Source: JABDLO01 sp035327565 | Lineage (GTDB): Bacteria; Bacteroidota; Bacteroidia; Chitinophagales; Saprospiraceae | Assembly (NCBI GenBank): GCA_035327565.1 | Contig: DAOLDB010000010.1 | Span: 1 to 64,000 of the forward strand | Direction: 5' to 3' | Length of the DNA stretch: 64,000 nt | Shown here: positions 53,350 to 63,400 of the stretch, one piece after another | Position numbering within the stretch: position 1 is the first letter of the stretch | How the letters are laid out: every line of letters starts with the position of its first letter | Position numbers and translations under genes: made by a program | Notes under the pieces: generated by a model | The model's input: only the letters and a program-made list of their open reading frames with translations | Database searches by the model: none | What the model was told of the DNA's origin: nothing

Positions 53350-56133
53350 TTACATCATATGCATTCCCCTGGAACCCCTGCCTCCACCACTTTGTTGAGG
53401 TGAGCTTCCCCCTGTAGCTCTGATAGAATATGTGAATCCGAGCATAAAGTATCTGCCCAGTGAAATGATTTGTTCGGTTTCAATATAATTGAGATTAGCG
53501 CTTTGGCTTAGTCCCAAATTTTGATTCAAAATATCAAACACGGATAATGAAATCTCTCCCCGGTTGCCTTTCATAAAAAACCTTGAAATACCGGCTCGCC
53601 ATATGGGTACGGTTAATCCTTCTGAAAAATCCTGATCAGGGAAGACCCTTACTCTGATATTGCTTTGCAGATTCCATTGGTCATTGGGCCGCAGGACTAA
53701 ATTGCCAATGTAGGTTTGGTTGAGAAAGTTTTGATTTCTCTCTGAATTGATAGAATAGGTATTGATATTGTAATTCATGTTGGCGCTGGCAGAAGCATCA
53801 ATGTATTTCTTCTTTCTGTTTTCTAATGTCAAACCCACGCGGGTATTGTAAATGTCTGATTCATTTTCAATAGTGTTAATGAATAGAATTCGTCTTTGAT
53901 AACCAATATTTCCATTTACCTGGACTTTCATACCCAATGCTCTGATTGGAGTGCTGTAGTTGACATTTCCATTGATGTTAAAATTATAAGGTACGTTGAT
54001 CGGTGTAGATACTGTCCTGAATTGTTCATCTATGAAAGTCTGATTGATGATATTATTTCTTGAATACGTCGCATTAATGAAGGCAAAGAAACTACTGAAG
54101 CTAAATTGATCAAATTTAACATAATTGATGCGAAGATTGTGGCGGTATTCTGGCACAAGATTTGGGTTTCCAATGTAAATGCTTAGAGGATTACTATTGT
54201 CTACGACCGGCTGTAACTGTTGCAATGAAGGCTCGCGGATATTGGTAGTATAATTGACCCTCATATTATGTGCATTACCCAGATTCAAGCGATAACTCAA
54301 CCTGGGCAGAAATGCTGTATTGTCGGTAAATATGGTGGCGTTCTCTCTGAAAAGATTTCCTTTCAGACTAGAATACTGGAGTAAACCTTCCAGAGTAAGT
54401 GAATATCTTTCAGTATTTCTATGGAAGGCCCCACCAATCCTGTCAAAAGTAAATGACCGGTCATAGTGATTACTCAATACTTCATTCAGCACATCTACTC
54501 CACTAATGACATCATAAATATCTTTTACCACCTCATTATTAAAATTTTGTCTTCTGTAAATGGCTTCCAGATAATTGTTGGGACTAATGGGCTCAACAAA
54601 AGACATTTGAACAGAGTAAGACAGCTCATCGTTGGTTTCAAACTGATTTTGCACAATTTGCTCAGCCAATTCTCTGATCGGATCATCAGGGAAAAATGTA
54701 TTTTCCGCCTCCAAATCAGCGGTCAGGTCATTGTTAATGGTATTGATAGAACCATTGAAAGTGATCGATCTGCTTTTCTTACTGCTGAGCAGCTTTCTAT
54801 AGAGCATACTACCTGAAAAATTATCATTGAGTCCCTTAGAATTGAATAAATTTAAACTATTGTTTTGCTCAATGTCGTTTGCAATGACATTATTAAAAGT
54901 ATTATTGTTTAATCTGGATCGGGCAGTAGATAGGTTGGCATCCAATCTTACATCCTGGGTAGAATCAATTTTATGGTCGAAACGAACTCTGAATGTGTGT
55001 CCTGTATTTCCGGAACTTTGATCGGATATATCATTTGTAAAAAAACTTGTATTTCCGTCAAGAAAATTTTCTCTGGCTCTTGTCCGGTCAAAGATATTGG
55101 TTATATCATTCAGATAGTAGCTAAAATTGAGTTTGGTATTTTTTGAAAATTCATGGTTCAGATTCAATCCTCCGAGATTAGTGGTAACAAAGCCATCGCT
55201 CATCCCACGGGCAATATTGATACCGCCCCCCATACCGCGGCCCCCTCCAAATCCTCCCTGGTTATTCATGAAAGACATAAATTGATCGACACTAAAACCC
55301 TGCTCATTGATATTATTAAAGTTGCCTATCATCGATATCTGGGTTTTTGGGCCGAAGCGGTTGAGGTTAATGCTCCCCTTATACCTGTCTATCGTTCCAC
55401 CCTGAATTCCTGCATTCCCAAAATAACCACTTTTGTGTCCATCTTTCAATTCGAGGTTCATCGTCTTTTCTCTTTGTCCGTCATCCACACCGGTAAATTC
55501 AGACATATCAGATTGCCTTTCAAAAAACTGAACCTTTTTAATAGCCTGAGCAGGAAGATTTTTTGTTGCAAGTTTGGTATCCGTTCCAAAAAACTCTTTA
55601 CCATCCACCAGTACTCTTCTTACCTGCTCACCCTGAGCAATGATGGTTCCATCTTCCTGAACCTCAATACCTTGCATTTGTCGTAATAAGTCTTCAACAA
55701 CATCATTGGGTCGAACCTGAAACGCCAATGCATTATACTCTAATGTATCTTTTTTAACGGCTATGGGTGTGGTCTCCCCTGTAATGGTTATGGTGGATAA
55801 TATTTGTTCAGATACTTTCATACGGATTTGCCCCATATCCCAATTACCTGACCGTTGAGACAGGTCAATGGTTTCATAATATTGCTCAAAGCCAAGGTAA
55901 CTTACCTGAATAATGTATTGATCAGCCTTTAACCCATCAAGCTTGAATCGCCCTTCCTGGTCAGTAAGTGCAAATGCAGTGAGAATAGAATCCTTTACCG
56001 TCATAACTACTACTGACGCACTGAATAGGGTTTCTTCCTGTGTATCTGTAACAAATCCGGTTAGTGAAATGGACTGCCCTACAGCAAAGGTAAATAGTAC
56101 AGCAAACAATACTGTGTACAAGAGTTTATTCAT
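53350..56133 (-). CDS. Outer-membrane beta-barrel protein with carboxypeptidase-like N-terminus
   Basis: 927 residues. A signal peptide of about 19 residues is followed by a carboxypeptidase-regulatory-like domain (about 22-110; Gly-Phe-Val-Thr-Asp-Thr) and a plug region (about 118-230; Gly-Lys-Glu-Phe-Phe-Gly-Thr-Asp). The rest is a beta barrel of the outer-membrane beta-barrel family (PF14905-like). Two features are unusual: an internal Gly/Arg/Met-rich patch near 290 and a Gly/Arg-rich tail ending Gly-Met-His-Met-Met. A TonB box was not seen. It lies downstream of the GLPGLI gene and is probably in the same unit. Substrate unknown. Confidence 0.88.
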   Translation of the reverse strand: MNKLLYTVLFAVLFTFAVGQSISLTGFVTDTQEETLFSASVVVMTVKDSILTAFALTDQEGRFKLDGLKADQYIIQVSYLGFEQYYETIDLSQRSGNWDMGQIRMKVSEQILSTITITGETTPIAVKKDTLEYNALAFQVRPNDVVEDLLRQMQGIEVQEDGTIIAQGEQVRRVLVDGKEFFGTDTKLATKNLPAQAIKKVQFFERQSDMSEFTGVDDGQREKTMNLELKDGHKSGYFGNAGIQGGTIDRYKGSINLNRFGPKTQISMIGNFNNINEQGFSVDQFMSFMNNQGGFGGGRGMGGGINIARGMSDGFVTTNLGGLNLNHEFSKNTKLNFSYYLNDITNIFDRTRARENFLDGNTSFFTNDISDQSSGNTGHTFRVRFDHKIDSTQDVRLDANLSTARSRLNNNTFNNVIANDIEQNNSLNLFNSKGLNDNFSGSMLYRKLLSSKKSRSITFNGSINTINNDLTADLEAENTFFPDDPIRELAEQIVQNQFETNDELSYSVQMSFVEPISPNNYLEAIYRRQNFNNEVVKDIYDVISGVDVLNEVLSNHYDRSFTFDRIGGAFHRNTERYSLTLEGLLQYSSLKGNLFRENATIFTDNTAFLPRLSYRLNLGNAHNMRVNYTTNIREPSLQQLQPVVDNSNPLSIYIGNPNLVPEYRHNLRINYVKFDQFSFSSFFAFINATYSRNNIINQTFIDEQFRTVSTPINVPYNFNINGNVNYSTPIRALGMKVQVNGNIGYQRRILFINTIENESDIYNTRVGLTLENRKKKYIDASASANMNYNINTYSINSERNQNFLNQTYIGNLVLRPNDQWNLQSNIRVRVFPDQDFSEGLTVPIWRAGISRFFMKGNRGEISLSVFDILNQNLGLSQSANLNYIETEQIISLGRYFMLGFTYSIRATGGSSPQQSGGGRGSRGMHMM

Positions 56134-56220
56134 TACAATGACAAAAAATGTTATACAGATTAATTAAAAATTAAAATACCCACTGATCTATTGACGAAAT
56201 GTCAATGTGTCCCGATTTGC

Positions 56221-56967
56221 TCACTCCCCCCTCATCATAAATCGCATACCTTGCCCCCTGCCTTCCAATTGCATTTCTTTCATTTTTTCCTCTCTCATTT
56301 TTTCAAACTTTTCCTGAGTGATCTTTTCTCCTTTGGAAGGCTTCTTTAATTCACCCTTCTCTATGGGGCGTGAAATAATTTGGGTAGCGGTAATGGTTCT
56401 TTCTTCATCATTAATATCAACATATAAAATCAGACCTGGCAATCCATTAAAATTTTCAGGACCGCTGGAAACCGGTATCATTGGGGTAAACCATACGAAC
56501 ACATCCTCATCATCATTCTTATATTTGGCTTTTTGGCAAAAATAATCCCCGACCATCATGCTCTCCCCGGTCAATTTCCACTTTCTTCGGTTTGTCTCTC
56601 CATCAATTAAAAAGGTTTTGCCCAAAAACTCTCTGGATTCGATACTCAAACCGGTTTCTATATCAGTATAAATTTCATAATCGGCCATTCTTGACATTCT
56701 GGTTACCATCCAGTTTCCTCCTTGTCCGCCCGGCGCGCGATCTACTTCAGGCAATTTGATCATGGAATATGAAGTTGCCTGCTGATTAAATACCAATGAG
56801 TGCTGAGAAGTAGCAAATTCAGGAATCCTGCTTTTCATTGCAGACATTTCTTCAGGAATTTGTCGGTGTAAGTCTCTTTTTACTTCATAGGTGATTTCAC
56901 CTGAAAGTATTTGTCCCATGAGATGTTGGGCAGAAAAAAATATTAATAGTAGTAAAAACTTTTTCAT
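56221..56967 (-). CDS. GLPGLI-family protein
   Basis: 248 residues from the ATG at 56967, chosen for its signal peptide (ending Leu-Met-Gly-Gln); the frame extends to 57027. The family name motif is Gly-Leu-Pro-Gly-Leu-Ile, near residue 178. A Trp-Phe-Thr-Pro-Met-Ile-Pro-Val-Ser-Ser-Gly-Pro segment precedes it. The last 50 residues are Lys/Glu/Met-rich and end in Gly-Arg-Gly-Gln-Gly-Met-Arg-Phe-Met-Met-Arg. Family members are exported and uncharacterised, usually encoded beside an OMP such as the one downstream. The shared Gly/Arg/Met tail hints at metal binding, which is inference. Confidence 0.88.
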   Translation of the reverse strand: MKKFLLLLIFFSAQHLMGQILSGEITYEVKRDLHRQIPEEMSAMKSRIPEFATSQHSLVFNQQATSYSMIKLPEVDRAPGGQGGNWMVTRMSRMADYEIYTDIETGLSIESREFLGKTFLIDGETNRRKWKLTGESMMVGDYFCQKAKYKNDDEDVFVWFTPMIPVSSGPENFNGLPGLILYVDINDEERTITATQIISRPIEKGELKKPSKGEKITQEKFEKMREEKMKEMQLEGRGQGMRFMMRGE

Positions 56968-57325
56968 AGGCCAGTATAGAGTAAAATCTATAACAAAAAA
57001 CAATGCTTTAGACGAAGCTAATTTCAATAGGTTTAACTAATGTTCAAAAAAGGAAAATACATCTAATTGCCTGACTCTTTCTCAAAAGTTTTTAACAGTC
57101 AAGCAAGCATATTTTTCAAAGTATATTCAAAAAAATTCTATTATACCATCCAGGTTGACAAAAGTTTGGCCCGTTGAGTTTATTTTAACCGCTCTGATCC
57201 TACCTCCTCGATTTCTAAGTATGGTGTGGTTCTAGCTTTTTCACTTTGCTCATCCTTCTATTCACCATCTTCCTTTTCCTTAGTGAAGTTGTGGATGGTT
57301 TATATCCGGGATACATTTCCCACCT

Positions 57326-58216
57326 TTACTCCACAACTACCCCGGCCTTACTGACGGCAGATACATTAAAAAACCCTAACCACCGATCTCTACCATCCTG
57401 CGAGACCACATTGCCTATGGTATTGGCTAAGGGAATAGAAAAAATACCGTTATCTCCATTGGTCATTTGATCTCGGGCTATACGCATAAACCGAAAAGCT
57501 TCATTGCTGATAGAATGTAATTCCACATAGATTTCATCACCTGGCTGGTACGGAGCTTCCAGATTGGAAAAATCATCGGGAAAAGGATTGATACCCCGGC
57601 GTAATGGAAAAATAAAAGGCACACCATCCAATGAGGAGCCCGCATCAAAGGTGGCATCATATACCAACAACATCTCCTGTGGTTTATTTAAAAACTGACC
57701 GTTCTTCCAGGTTTTGGCCCAGTAGGTATCTCCAATACCGGGAAGATCGGTCACAAACAACTCTGCATAAATCCCTTCCGGTATTCCCAGTTGCTCCTCT
57801 TCAAACACCTGAGCTATGGAATCTATCGGAGGCACTCTAAACATCATAGTCTGACCGGTATATACTTTATTATTCCATAGGATTTCCAATGTAAATACAT
57901 CTCCTACTTCTCCAATCACCTGGCCCTCTTCGGGTACCCACTCGTACACTCCATTGGATTGATGTTCAAAATCCCAGGCGAGGGAACCATTCCTCACCAG
58001 AGTAACCGATGCATTTTCAATCCCCACAGGCAGGGAAGCGTTAAAATAATCCTGTGACCAGGTCAATGTTATTTTTTGTGTTTTTTCCAAATTGTCTAAC
58101 CACGCATCCACCACCATAATGGGTTGAGTGAAGCCGCTATCCAAACGAATTACATCCTCGCATGCTACAAGCAAAACCAGCATTCCAGCATAAATCAATA
58201 ATTTGCAGAAGTTCAT
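57326..58216 (-). CDS. DUF4249-family lipoprotein
   Basis: 296 residues. Lipoprotein signal ending Leu-Leu-Val-Ala-Cys near residue 19. A Val-Val-Asp-Ala-Trp-Leu segment near 35, where Leu and Trp alternate, then beta-rich segments, match DUF4249. Members lie beside TonB-dependent receptors and are thought to be surface-exposed partners in uptake, though this is not proven. Starts directly after the TonB receptor stop (two-base gap), so tightly coupled. Confidence 0.88.
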   Translation of the reverse strand: MNFCKLLIYAGMLVLLVACEDVIRLDSGFTQPIMVVDAWLDNLEKTQKITLTWSQDYFNASLPVGIENASVTLVRNGSLAWDFEHQSNGVYEWVPEEGQVIGEVGDVFTLEILWNNKVYTGQTMMFRVPPIDSIAQVFEEEQLGIPEGIYAELFVTDLPGIGDTYWAKTWKNGQFLNKPQEMLLVYDATFDAGSSLDGVPFIFPLRRGINPFPDDFSNLEAPYQPGDEIYVELHSISNEAFRFMRIARDQMTNGDNGIFSIPLANTIGNVVSQDGRDRWLGFFNVSAVSKAGVVVE

Positions 58217-58217
58217 T

Positions 58218-60602
58218 TTACTTAAATTTAAAATTATACGAAATGGAGGGAATAAAAGAACCGATGACCGAAAGTCTCACCGCTTCCGTATTGATGGGTT
58301 GATCCGGTACAGGTCTGCCTTGCTCTTGTCTGAAGTATATGGCAAAAGCATTTCTTCGGGCATAGACATTGTATACTCCTACCACCCATTGACCTTTCCA
58401 TTTTTTCCCTTGTTTTTCCTTCGGATCGATGGTTAATGAAAAATCCAAACGGTGGTAATCCGGAATTCTGACATTATTCCGGTCATTAAACTCATTGTGA
58501 GGAATGATATATCCTTGTTGTTCAAACCGGGAAGTAGCAAATGTGACCGGTGTTCCGGTGATGTAGACAAAATTACTGCTCAAGGTCATCCTTTTATTGA
58601 TTTCATAAAATAGGGTTAATCCAAAGTTGTGCGTTTGATCGAAACGTGATGGATACCAACTATCATTATTAATTCCTTCCACCAGACGCTCTGTCCGTGC
58701 CAGAGTATAACTGATCCAACCTGTTAATGTACCACTGTTTCTTTTTAAGAACCATTCTGTTCCAAAAGCCCTGCCTTTACCGGTTAATATCTGACCTTCC
58801 AGAAATTCATTGAGAATTAAATCGGCGCCATCGATGTAATCAATGAGATTTTCCATTTTTTTGTAATAGAACTCCGCCGATAATTCATACTGATCATTAT
58901 TGAAATTCCTGAAATATCCTAATGCCAACTGATCGGCCATTTGCGGTGATATGTTATTCGTGCTGGGTGTCCATATGTCCACCGGTGTAGCTGCAGTAGT
59001 ATTGGACAGCAAATGAATATACTGAACTGTCCTGTTATAGCTGGCCTTCAAAGATGATGACTCTCCCAATTGATATTTGATCCCCAATCTCGGCTCAGGG
59101 TAAGTGTATTGGGCAATGGTACTCCCTTTATTAAAAAACTCAATTCCTGTTAATGGCCTTTCCGTACCTGGAGGTGCTTCACCATATGTATAAGCAAATC
59201 GATTGCCCAGGTATCTGAAATGAGACAGTCTGACCCCTGCGTTTACATCCAAACTTTCAAAAGGCCTCCATTCACTTTCGAAAAATATGTTTGATTCCAG
59301 AGAAAACTGTTTTGCCAGACTGATATCCCGTTCTATATTATTGGAGATGGCTATGGCATTGGCGGGTTGAAACTCATAAAAAATGGACTGCCCTCCAAAG
59401 CGAAGGACATTTGTCGGGCTTAAGTAATATATCCATTCTGACTTTAAACTGTAATTAATGATTCTGGCATTCCAATCAAATGCATCAACATTGTCGTTAC
59501 CAAAATTGATTTTATAGTCGTAGTTGGAATAGTAAGCTGTTATATTTCCAAACAATTGATCGGAGTACAGGTGATTCCACCGGACGGTTGTGGTTGCGTT
59601 ACCCCAGTTGAATCCAGCCTGATCTGCCAATCCAAAATTATCCCTTCCAAAATATCCGGAAAGAAATATTTGATCCTTCTTACTGAATTTGTAATTGGTT
59701 TTTAGGGTAAGGTCATAAAAGTTCAATGAAAAGTCTCTGTTGCTTTCCTCTAAAAAGGGTTTTGCCAGGACATCTATATAGGATCTGCGTCCCGCAACAA
59801 TAAAAGATGATTTATCCTTTACTATAGGAGCTTCTACCGCTAATCGGGAAAATATACTGCCAATTCCGCCATTGACTTCCATCTGTTTGCTGTTGCCTTC
59901 TTTCATCCTTACATCCAGAATCGATGAGAGCCTGCCCCCGTACCTGGCAGGTATACCCCCTTTATAGAGTTGTACATCTTTTACTGCATCCGGATTGAAA
60001 ACAGAAAAGAAGCCAAATAAGTGTGAAGAATTATAAACAGGTGCTTCATCCAATAAGACGAGATTCTGATCAATACTTCCCCCACGCACATTAAATCCGG
60101 CAGCCCCTTCACCCACAGTTGTAATACCAGGCAATAATTGTATGGTTCGCAAAATATCGGTTTCCCCTAAAAGCGCCGGAATTTTCTGGATCGTTCTCAT
60201 TTCCAGCTTATTGACACTCATCTGTATCTCCTTTACATTTCTGTCTGTGGGTTCAGCCAAGACGATCACTTCCTCCAATTGACTGGCCGTTTCAAAGAGT
60301 TCTATATCCAGAGACAAATGATTCGCAAGGTCAATCTCCTTACTAAAATCCAAATACCCCAGGTAAGATGCCCTCAACTGATACACATCTTTTTCAACAG
60401 TAATACTGTAAAATCCGTAAGCATTACTCACTGTACCTTTGCCGGTTCCTCTTAGAAATACGTTCGCGCCTATGAGTGTTTCGCCATTTTGTCCATCCTT
60501 CACATAACCACTGATTGTAAATTTTTGTCCCTCTACCGAAATTGTAGTTGCAACCATGCAAAAAAGAATTATGAAATAAGTGCTCAAAGCAAGGTCTCTC
60601 AT
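58218..60602 (-). CDS. TonB-dependent receptor with carboxypeptidase-like domain
   Basis: 794 residues from the ATG at 60602, which begins a proper signal peptide; an upstream extension to 60674 adds 24 residues. A carboxypeptidase-regulatory-like domain (about 28-110) is followed by a TonB plug (about 118-235; Asn-Val-Arg-Gly-Gly and Gly-Gly-Arg-Leu-Ser-Ser-Ile-Leu-Asp-Val-Arg) and a 22-strand barrel ending Asn-Phe-Lys-Phe-Lys. It probably imports a ligand across the outer membrane with the DUF4249 lipoprotein. No SusD partner is present, which argues against a classic glycan SusCD system. Ligand unknown. Confidence 0.92.
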   Translation of the reverse strand: MRDLALSTYFIILFCMVATTISVEGQKFTISGYVKDGQNGETLIGANVFLRGTGKGTVSNAYGFYSITVEKDVYQLRASYLGYLDFSKEIDLANHLSLDIELFETASQLEEVIVLAEPTDRNVKEIQMSVNKLEMRTIQKIPALLGETDILRTIQLLPGITTVGEGAAGFNVRGGSIDQNLVLLDEAPVYNSSHLFGFFSVFNPDAVKDVQLYKGGIPARYGGRLSSILDVRMKEGNSKQMEVNGGIGSIFSRLAVEAPIVKDKSSFIVAGRRSYIDVLAKPFLEESNRDFSLNFYDLTLKTNYKFSKKDQIFLSGYFGRDNFGLADQAGFNWGNATTTVRWNHLYSDQLFGNITAYYSNYDYKINFGNDNVDAFDWNARIINYSLKSEWIYYLSPTNVLRFGGQSIFYEFQPANAIAISNNIERDISLAKQFSLESNIFFESEWRPFESLDVNAGVRLSHFRYLGNRFAYTYGEAPPGTERPLTGIEFFNKGSTIAQYTYPEPRLGIKYQLGESSSLKASYNRTVQYIHLLSNTTAATPVDIWTPSTNNISPQMADQLALGYFRNFNNDQYELSAEFYYKKMENLIDYIDGADLILNEFLEGQILTGKGRAFGTEWFLKRNSGTLTGWISYTLARTERLVEGINNDSWYPSRFDQTHNFGLTLFYEINKRMTLSSNFVYITGTPVTFATSRFEQQGYIIPHNEFNDRNNVRIPDYHRLDFSLTIDPKEKQGKKWKGQWVVGVYNVYARRNAFAIYFRQEQGRPVPDQPINTEAVRLSVIGSFIPSISYNFKFK

Positions 60603-60763
60603 GGAAAAATCTTTTCTGAGAATAACGTACCTAAAACTGGGTTGATCAAAAAAAATAGATTTCATTTCTTGCATTTATATCAATGAAATGATTGTCAGGA
60701 TAAACAGTCTATTTTGAAAGATGTAAAATCAGGAATCTTTATGAGCAAAGGAAATCCCTTCCT

Positions 60764-61438
60764 CTACTTCAATAATTTCCGGCAAAAATAAATAATCATT
60801 TGCTCCAGTTGTCTGAATTTATTAGCAGCGTGGCCTAATTCTGTCATTTCCGGGAAATGTTTTGCAAAATACAAGTGGTTGGTGGCCATTTCAAGTATGG
60901 TGGTTGCCAAAGACCTGGGATATTTGAACTCAGGATTCACCTCTTTGATAATGCCAGAGAGATAAGCGCTCAAAGCCATGTAGTTATCATAAATCCCAGC
61001 CCTGTTCTCTTCTTCAATATTTTTGGAATGATAGGCATTAATTGAAAGGTCAACCATCAGATGCTGAAGTTTTTCATGATCAAGGAAATGGTTTTCATTT
61101 GTATCAAGCAAACCAGAAACGACAGTTTTGACTGCAATATTCAGCTTTTCTTCAGGATCAGAAATGTTGCGCAGGTTCATTTCCAAAAGGTAAAACAAGT
61201 ATTCCCAATACCAGCAAGTGAGATATAGCAGCAACATGTGTTTATTTTCAAAATACCTGTAAATGGATGCTTCCGTGGATGAAATTCGTGCAGCCAGTTC
61301 TTTGAAATTAAAGGCATTGAGACCTGCCTCATCAAATAGTACAACTGCCTGACTTAATATTCTCCGACCCAGATCTGTTTCCAGTGGATCTTTTAAATAT
61401 ATGCTATGATTAACATTTACTGATACACTAACCGGCAT
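60764..61438 (-). CDS. TetR/AcrR-family transcriptional regulator
   Basis: 224 residues. The helix-turn-helix lies at about 20-70 with Leu-Phe-Asp-Glu-Ala-Gly-Leu-Asn and Ser-Ile-Tyr-Arg-Tyr-Phe-Glu-Asn-Lys, the recognition helix being typical for TetR. The rest is an all-helical ligand-binding domain. It starts 10 bases after the SulP gene, so it is in the same operon and may control SulP expression. In Bacteroidota this pairing recurs. Confidence 0.92.
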   Translation of the reverse strand: MPVSVSVNVNHSIYLKDPLETDLGRRILSQAVVLFDEAGLNAFNFKELAARISSTEASIYRYFENKHMLLLYLTCWYWEYLFYLLEMNLRNISDPEEKLNIAVKTVVSGLLDTNENHFLDHEKLQHLMVDLSINAYHSKNIEEENRAGIYDNYMALSAYLSGIIKEVNPEFKYPRSLATTILEMATNHLYFAKHFPEMTELGHAANKFRQLEQMIIYFCRKLLK

Positions 61439-61448
61439 TATGTAAAGA

Positions 61449-63080
61449 CTAATTTTGAGGAATTTTCTTTATTGCATTTTCCTTATCTTCCTCATCTTCA
61501 TCATCTATACTAATGAGTTTTTCAAATTTCTTGATCTGATCATGAAAGTTGCTCTTGCGGCGATCTATTATGGTCAAATCAATTTCTTTAAACTTTGCAT
61601 TCTCTTCGAAATCTTCAATTATATCAATGACATCATGATCAATATTCACTGTAAGAGATGCATCAATGACCACTTTTGACCCTGGAGGAATCGAATTTAA
61701 AGTTTTTTGAATGCTGGCTTTATTTAAAAATGTGACTTCCTCTGAAAGTTTGAGGTGAATGGCATCATCCTTATGGTCTTCCATAACCAGGAACGGTGTC
61801 TTGTAGTTATCTAATAAAATGTAAAATATGGCTACCACCATACCTATTCCTATACCTACCAATAAATCAGTCAGAACTATACCAATAATAGTAATTATAA
61901 AAGGAGCGAATTGTCTCCAACCCAATTGGTACATGGCTTTAATTAAAGAGGGTTTCGCCAGTTTGTATCCTACAAAAATCAATATGACAGCCAAACTGGC
62001 CAAAGGAATCATATTCAATATCCCTGGAATAAGTGCAACACAAACGAGTATCAGAATACCATGGTAAAGAGCAGCCATTTTGGTTCGACCACCGGACTGT
62101 ATATTGGCAGAGCTACGAACAATCACCTGAGTAACCGGGATTCCTCCTATTAAACCCGCGGACATATTTCCTATACCCTGTGCTATAAGCTCTCTGTTGG
62201 TGGGTGTAACCCTTTTAAATGGATCCAACTTATCCGTTGCTTCTACACAAAGCAATGTTTCAAGGCTGGCTATGATAGCTATGGTTATACCTGAAATATA
62301 TACCTGCGGATTGGTAATGGCTGAAAAATCAGGAAGAGTAAACTGTCCGAAAAATTCTGCAAAATTACCCGCAATAGGAAGTTGTACCATTTGCTGAGGT
62401 ACTAATGCATAAGCACTTCCCTGAAACAAAACATAAAAGACAATTCCTCCAACAACGGTCACCAAAGGACCTTGCACATATTGCAATGCCTGGATGCGCT
62501 TAATATATTTTGTTTCCCAAAAAATAAGAATGAAAAATGAAAATGCAGTAATGATAAGGGCTCCGGGGGAGATCAAATCAAAAGCTCTGTACAATACATT
62601 AATGGCTTGGCCTGTACGTTCCTTAGCTAAAAAAATTGTTTCTACCTGATCTCCGTAAAAACCCATTGCAAAAGGAATCTGCTTAATTATAATGATCACC
62701 CCGATGCCCGCAAGCATACCTTTAATGACTGAATTAGGAAAATAATATCCTATAATTCCTGCCTTGGCAATTCCTAGAATGATCTGAATGATTCCACCAA
62801 TGACTACAGCTAATAGAAATATTTCAAAAGAGCCCAAATCTTGAATTGCTGTCAATACAATCACCGCCAGTCCGGCTGCGGGACCACTTACACCTAGCTC
62901 CGATCCGCTGATTAATGTTACAACGATACCCCCAATAAATCCAGCTATGATACCTGAAAATAATGGAGCACCGGAGGCAAGCGCAATACCCAGACATAAC
63001 GGAACGGCTACCAGGAATACCACAATTCCGGCTGGAAAATCATATTTAAAATTTTTGAACATAAGATTTGTTTTAGTCAT
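61449..63080 (-). CDS. SulP-family inorganic anion transporter
   Basis: 543 residues. Ten to fourteen membrane segments span residues 12-430, beginning with the family's Val-Pro-Leu-Cys-Leu-Gly-Ile-Ala-Leu-Ala and containing Gly-Val-Ser-Gly-Pro-Ala-Ala near 62. A cytoplasmic C-terminal domain of about 100 residues (Val-Val-Ile-Asp-Ala-Ser near 490) resembles a shortened STAS domain, ending in an acidic tail. Transports sulfate, bicarbonate or another small anion; which one cannot be told. No carbonic anhydrase gene is adjacent in this window, though some Bacteroidota have one there. Confidence 0.92.
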   Translation of the reverse strand: MTKTNLMFKNFKYDFPAGIVVFLVAVPLCLGIALASGAPLFSGIIAGFIGGIVVTLISGSELGVSGPAAGLAVIVLTAIQDLGSFEIFLLAVVIGGIIQIILGIAKAGIIGYYFPNSVIKGMLAGIGVIIIIKQIPFAMGFYGDQVETIFLAKERTGQAINVLYRAFDLISPGALIITAFSFFILIFWETKYIKRIQALQYVQGPLVTVVGGIVFYVLFQGSAYALVPQQMVQLPIAGNFAEFFGQFTLPDFSAITNPQVYISGITIAIIASLETLLCVEATDKLDPFKRVTPTNRELIAQGIGNMSAGLIGGIPVTQVIVRSSANIQSGGRTKMAALYHGILILVCVALIPGILNMIPLASLAVILIFVGYKLAKPSLIKAMYQLGWRQFAPFIITIIGIVLTDLLVGIGIGMVVAIFYILLDNYKTPFLVMEDHKDDAIHLKLSEEVTFLNKASIQKTLNSIPPGSKVVIDASLTVNIDHDVIDIIEDFEENAKFKEIDLTIIDRRKSNFHDQIKKFEKLISIDDEDEEDKENAIKKIPQN

Positions 63081-63400
63081 TAAAAGTCATTGGCAAATAT
63101 GCTGAATGAAAGGATACTGAATAGAAAATAGTATTACTTAGGCATGATTGTTTGATCTAATAGTGCTAGTTAGTCTTACAAATTTAAAAGTAATACTATT
63201 ACAAATGGTAGGTACACTCAAAAGTTTTATTCATGATGCAGATTTTAACATTTTATTAAAACATGCACAACGCATATCCCGATTGAATTAATTGGGTAAA
63301 ACTAAAAATAATTACAATTCTATTTTTCATTTTTGCACATCCAAATAGCTAAACAAAACAAAATCTTTCATATAAATATTATACATACAAAAGCAATCCA
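63081..63400. other. Intergenic region, divergent SulP and icd, 320 bp
   Basis: Shared upstream region of the minus-strand SulP and plus-strand icd genes. Near-matches to TAnnTTTG are CATTTTTG on the plus strand, about 65 bases before icd, and CATATTTG on the minus strand close to SulP. Neither has a convincing -33. No hairpin. Confidence 0.4.

Noticed and set aside
56190..56206. Six-pair inverted repeat ATTGAC/GTCAAT
   Set aside because: Lies between the OMP and GLPGLI genes in the same unit; too short and without a T-run for a terminator and no evidence that it is an operator.
57246..57470. 74-codon plus-strand frame near DUF4249
   Set aside because: Most of it is antisense to the DUF4249 gene, and no signal or family is visible.
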